64,000 bases of DNA from Holothuria scabra (lineage: Eukaryota > Echinodermata > Holothuroidea > Aspidochirotida > Holothuriidae), in contig CM074179.1 of the NCBI GenBank assembly GCA_037179385.1, positions 31,935,903-31,999,902 of the forward strand. Reading direction: 5' to 3'. Below the pieces are notes generated by a model, which saw only the letters and a program-made list of their open reading frames with translations, ran no database searches and was not told the origin of the DNA. A program made the translations under genes and the position numbers. Below, piece after piece: positions 60,085 to 64,000 of this stretch (its first letter is position 1; each line of letters begins with the position of its first letter).

Positions 60085-62340
60085 GATTCCTTGCTGAAGG
60101 CAGGCAAGGAATCTATGTGATGGTGATGTTGTGTGTGTGTGTGTGTGTACATGTGTGTGTGATGCCCGCTTTTAAACACGATAACTCAAGAAGGGTAACT
60201 CTGAGAGATCTCAAACTTACCATGCGGATTTCCCATATTGAGTAGATGATCCCTATTGTTTTTGGTGGAGGTCAAAGGTCATTTGGGGTCACTAGAGGTA
60301 AAAAGGTCAAAACCTTGTAAACACTGTATCTCAAGAAGGGTAACTGTGAGGGCTCGTATACTTAGCATGTGGGTTGTCCATGTAAAGTAGATGATCCCTA
60401 TTGTTTTTGGTGGAGGTCAAAGGTCATTTAGGGTCATTAGAGGTTAAACCTTGCACATACTCTATCTCAAAAAGGGTAACTGTTAGGGTTAATATTCATT
60501 AGTGCATAGGGTTAAGAGTTTTGAATGACATGGGTAATGTAAGATGCATCTGGTAAGCTTTCGGAATTCAATTCATTATGTAAATGATCAAGTTGGGTAA
60601 TTTCAAAATATGTACTGAAACAATCTCACTGTATTAAGAATGTCTAAAGTGCATAAAAGTGCATTTGGTACAGTATTTATGTTGATTTTGGTTTGAAGTT
60701 TTGCCCTATAACATTTAGTGCCAGTATTAATTTGCATAAGAGTAAAGGGGTAGAAGAAAATCTGAAAAAGTTAAAAAGGAAAAAACTGTTCATCAGGCTG
60801 ACATGTTAGTTAATTTATCTTTGTCATAGGTATGCTGATTTTGGCCTGTAGATTTTCATGATCTACTCTTAAGTGGAAGTTTCCAGCAGTGTCTGGAACA
60901 TGTGAGTTAAATAAAGGCTGTATGAGGGTTATTTGGGGACATAGTCTGAACATATTGGAGAATGCTTCCATGCCCACAAAGCAGAGGAATTGTTCAGTGG
61001 GGAACTTCATAAGTGTTAACTTTGAACAGATCAAGTGCTCTGTATGATGCCCAAAATTTCTTTTAGAGCATACAAACATTGTTTCTTCCATAACCCTAAA
61101 GAAAAAATGAAGATAACATTAAATTTAGTATCAAAGATTGTTAAAAGTTACAGACAAACCTTGTGCCACTGTCCTCATAAGGACATGTAAGTGGGAACTA
61201 GATAATTATATACACCATGGATAATTAGTTTCATAAAAAGAACTAAATAACTGATCATTTGGATCAAATACCCTCGAGCATGCTTGAACTGAGATTGCCT
61301 AATTGAATGAATCAAATTGTAACTGACCCACCAGAGTCTGTGAAAACTGCTGGTCACTGTTATCATACCTAATTCATCACATTTGACTGCCACAGTGTCC
61401 TGAGGGGTTTTCTCATTGAATCATACAGCTCAATGGATTTAACCATTTCCTACCTGTCTAGAGATAGTGTCTGACACTTATTTAGCCCTCTCAGTAAGGC
61501 TTGTTTTTCAGAAAGTACTGTAGTTCAGGTAATCAAAATAAGCATAATAGTATCTACTGTGTATCCAACAGAGGACACTTGACTGGTACTCTGTTATGTG
61601 GTGTTCCCACAAGCTAAGCAGACAATTTAAGGCAAATTACAAATCTTGTTAATTTCTAGATTAATAGGGTTCCCATTTTTTGTTAATTTTCAAGGATATC
61701 ATAGTCATTGGGAAGGGCATTACACCAAAAAACAAATACAAAAGGACCATCACTAATTGCCAAGGTTACACCTTTCTGTTGAGATGTCTCTACTGTATGT
61801 TCCAATTTATGGATAACTGTTATGATTAGGGCTTGTTGTAACACTAACCTCAATGCAGTAAACTTTTTGGATCATAGAGACATCATTATATAGAGAGCTA
61901 TCCTCAATACCAAAAATTTTGATTTAAAGGAGCATGTTTCAAAAATATCTCTTTATCAAGTTAATAGACAACATAGTTTACCACCATCATAACTGCATGG
62001 GAGATTTCTCTTGTTTGTGGAGGTCAAAGGTTGGGGTCACAAAAGGGCAAAACCTTGAAGACATGACAATTTTATGTGGTTATTGAACTGTGGAGGGATC
62101 TCATACTCAGTTTGTGAATTGCTCATATTTAGCATGTTGATGATCTTTTTAGGTAGTTGCTCCCTATTGTTTTACGTGAGGGTGAAAGACCATTTTGGGT
62201 CATATGATCTTAAAAGGTTTTGACCTTACTATTATACCTCAGTATTTGTGAGGGATCTCATGCTTGTCATGTGGGCATCCATGTTCATTATTACAATATG
62301 TCATATGGCAAGGAATCACTAAGCCTTCTGGCTTTCTAGT
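60085..62340 (+). mobile_element. Pearl/Helentron-like element A4
   Basis: 5' hairpin GATTCCTTGC...GCAAGGAATC, (GT)n, two to three tandem units with exact AGGTCAAAGGTCA at 60270 and 60415. A 1.5 kb unit-poor middle follows, then two more decayed units near 62020 and 62190. The 3' end has GGCAAGGAATC, hairpin AAGCC-TTCT-GGCTT and TCTAGTTA. The middle may be a further insertion. Confidence 0.62.
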
Positions 62341-62641
62341 TAAACCAATCAGCCTGAAAAATAAACACCAGCAGTAGTTTCATTTCTTCAAATGATTATG
62401 TGCAGGTAGGGTTTATGAAAACTGCATCTTAAAACATTTGAAAGCTTGGGTGAACAAATTATTTGTGAGTAACAAATGACTGAATACTCATTTAAGGGAA
62501 ACTTATTTCTTAAAAAGGAGACTATCATATTGCATTTAGTCTTCAACTCTGTGTGAGTAATTACAATTTTTAAAAAGGATGACTCTTTGCCATAAAAAAA
62601 AGGCAATATTTCCCAATAAGTAAAATTCTTTCCGTTTTATT

Positions 62642-64000
62642 GGTTTCGATGATAAGAGAAACCAATGCAATCATGATGGCGTGCGTGTGTATGTATGTAT
62701 GTATGTGTGTGTGTGCGTGTGTGTGTATGTGTGTGTGTTTGTGACACTTGGCTTGTTAACACGATATCTCAAGATAGGAATGTCTGACAGTTTTCAAACT
62801 TGGTACATAGATGCGCCATATTGAGAGGAAGAACCCTATCGTTTTTGGTGGAGGTCAAAGGTCATCTGGGGTCACCAGGGGTCAAAGTCTGAAAACCTTG
62901 TTAACACAATATCTCAAGAAAGGAAGCTTGGATGGATTTCATATTTGGTATGTGGATGCTTTATAGTCAGTAAATGGTCCCTATTGTTTTTTGGCGGAGG
63001 TCAAAGGTCATGTGGGGTCACCAGGGGTCAAAATCTGAAAACCTTGTTAACACAATATCTCAAGAAAGAAAGCTTGGATGGATTTCATATTTGGTATGTG
63101 GATGCTTTATAGTCAGTAGATGGTCCCTTTTGTTTTTGGGGTAGGTCTAAGGTCATCTGGGGTCACCAGGGGTCAACGTCTGAAAATCTCGTTAACACGA
63201 TATCTCATGGTAGAAAGCTTGAACACATTTCATATGTAGTATGTGGATGTGTTATTGTCAGGAGATGGTCCCTATTGTTTTTGGTGGAGGTCAAAGGTCA
63301 TCTGGGGTCACCAGGGGTCAAAGTATGAAAACCTTGTCAACATGATATCTCAAGGTAAGAAACTTGGATAGATTTCATATGTGGTATGTGGATGCATTAT
63401 AGTCAGTAAATGATCCCTTTTGTTTTTGGCGGAGGTCAAAGGTCATCTGGGGTTACCAGGGGTCAAAGTCTGAAAATCTTGTTTATGTGATATCTCAAGT
63501 TAAGTAGCTTAGATTTCATATTTGATATGTGGATGCGTTATGGTCAGGAAATGGTATGTAATGTTTTTGATGGAGGTCAAAGGTCATCTGGGGTCACTGC
63601 TGGTCCAAGTCTGAAAATCCTGCTTATGCTATATCTCAAGATAGGAAACTTGGATAGATTTCATATTTAGGTATGTGGATGCATTGTGGTCAGAAGATGG
63701 TCCCCAAATTTTTTGGCAGAGATGAAAGGTCATCTGGGTTCCCCAGAGGTCAAAGCCTGGAAACCTTTTTAAATGTGATCTCTCAAGATAGCTGTTTGTC
63801 CATTTGTCTGTCTTTTGTTTGTCATTCTAGCTCTGTATGGCTTTTATGGAGATCAAAAGGTAATCTGGTATGACAAAATTATTTTTTGAACATGCTAGTA
63901 TAACATTTGAATGAGAAGATAATGGCGCATGATGGCACTCTTTGAAACGGAACATTTATGTATCATCGAAACCTCAATGCATTTTTGCATTCTGGTGTTA
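62642..64000 (+). mobile_element. Pearl/Helentron-like element A5
   Basis: 5' arm GGTTTCGATGAT, then GAGAAACC nearby, a (GT)n/TATG run (62682-62742) and about seven tandem units of 140-150 bp. The 3' end holds the exact complement ATCATCGAAACC (63962-63973), hairpin AATGCA-TTTT-TGCATT and CTGGTGTTA, ending at the window edge. Five units carry exact AGGTCAAAGGTCA. Confidence 0.75.

Noticed and set aside
59300..64000. Search for exon 17 of TGFBRAP1
   Set aside because: A tctag acceptor-like site near 63831 with a gtaatc donor-like end is just a tandem unit of element A5; no family residues follow exon 16 in the window.

Overview
This is eukaryotic, intron-rich, AT-rich, repeat-laden DNA from an animal. 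The one protein-coding gene I can support is a homologue of TGFBRAP1 (the metazoan VPS3-type CORVET tether subunit). It lies on the + strand and is split into at least 16 exons between 14658 and 59299. The exons join with GT-AG introns into one uninterrupted frame of 555 codons. That is about two thirds of the vertebrate length (about 860 residues), so the C-terminal third lies beyond the right edge. The repeats suggest a marine invertebrate: foldback elements with tandem-repeat arms (like the sea-urchin TU elements), pearl/Helentron-like elements with about 150 bp tandem cores, tRNA-derived SINEs with (CTAA)n tails, and TTAGGG-type repeats. An echinoderm is the most plausible host, but that placement is inference.

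Layout. 1-14.4 kb holds no gene I can recognise. It contains a 2.4 kb foldback-type transposon with an 8 bp target duplication (666-3031), hAT-like non-autonomous elements (3110-3745, 4589-5482), a 180 bp palindromic MITE (6152-6331), a decayed non-LTR reverse-transcriptase fragment (about 10.7-11.0 kb, minus strand) and a 798 bp TIR element built of TTGGGTAA/TTGGGCAA motifs (11456-12253). 14.4-14.66 kb is the likely promoter and 5' leader of the TGFBRAP1 homologue, with a TATA-like box and two small upstream ORFs. Intron 1 (7.6 kb) carries a Harbinger-like element, a broken jockey/CR1-like retrotransposon on the minus strand, a tRNA-Ser/Leu-type SINE and a TTAA-flanked MITE. Introns 2-15 carry more copies of these families. 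They also hold an 88-copy array of an exactly 20 bp minisatellite in intron 13 and two pearl/Helentron-like elements with nuclear-receptor-like half-site arrays in introns 10 and 11. A third such element in intron 15 is nested inside a MITE, and two more follow exon 16.

The exons encode an N-terminal CNH (citron homology) beta-propeller domain (exons 2-10) followed by an alpha-solenoid (exons 11-16), the architecture of the VPS3/VPS39 family. Nothing in the window looks bacterial, and there are no operons, CRISPR arrays or intact transposase genes.

The most interesting structural signal is the Helentron/pearl-like family. Each copy has a 5' arm, its nearby complement, a second complement close to the 3' end, then a small hairpin and a CTNGTTA-like terminus. 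The arm sequence differs between copies but complementarity is kept.
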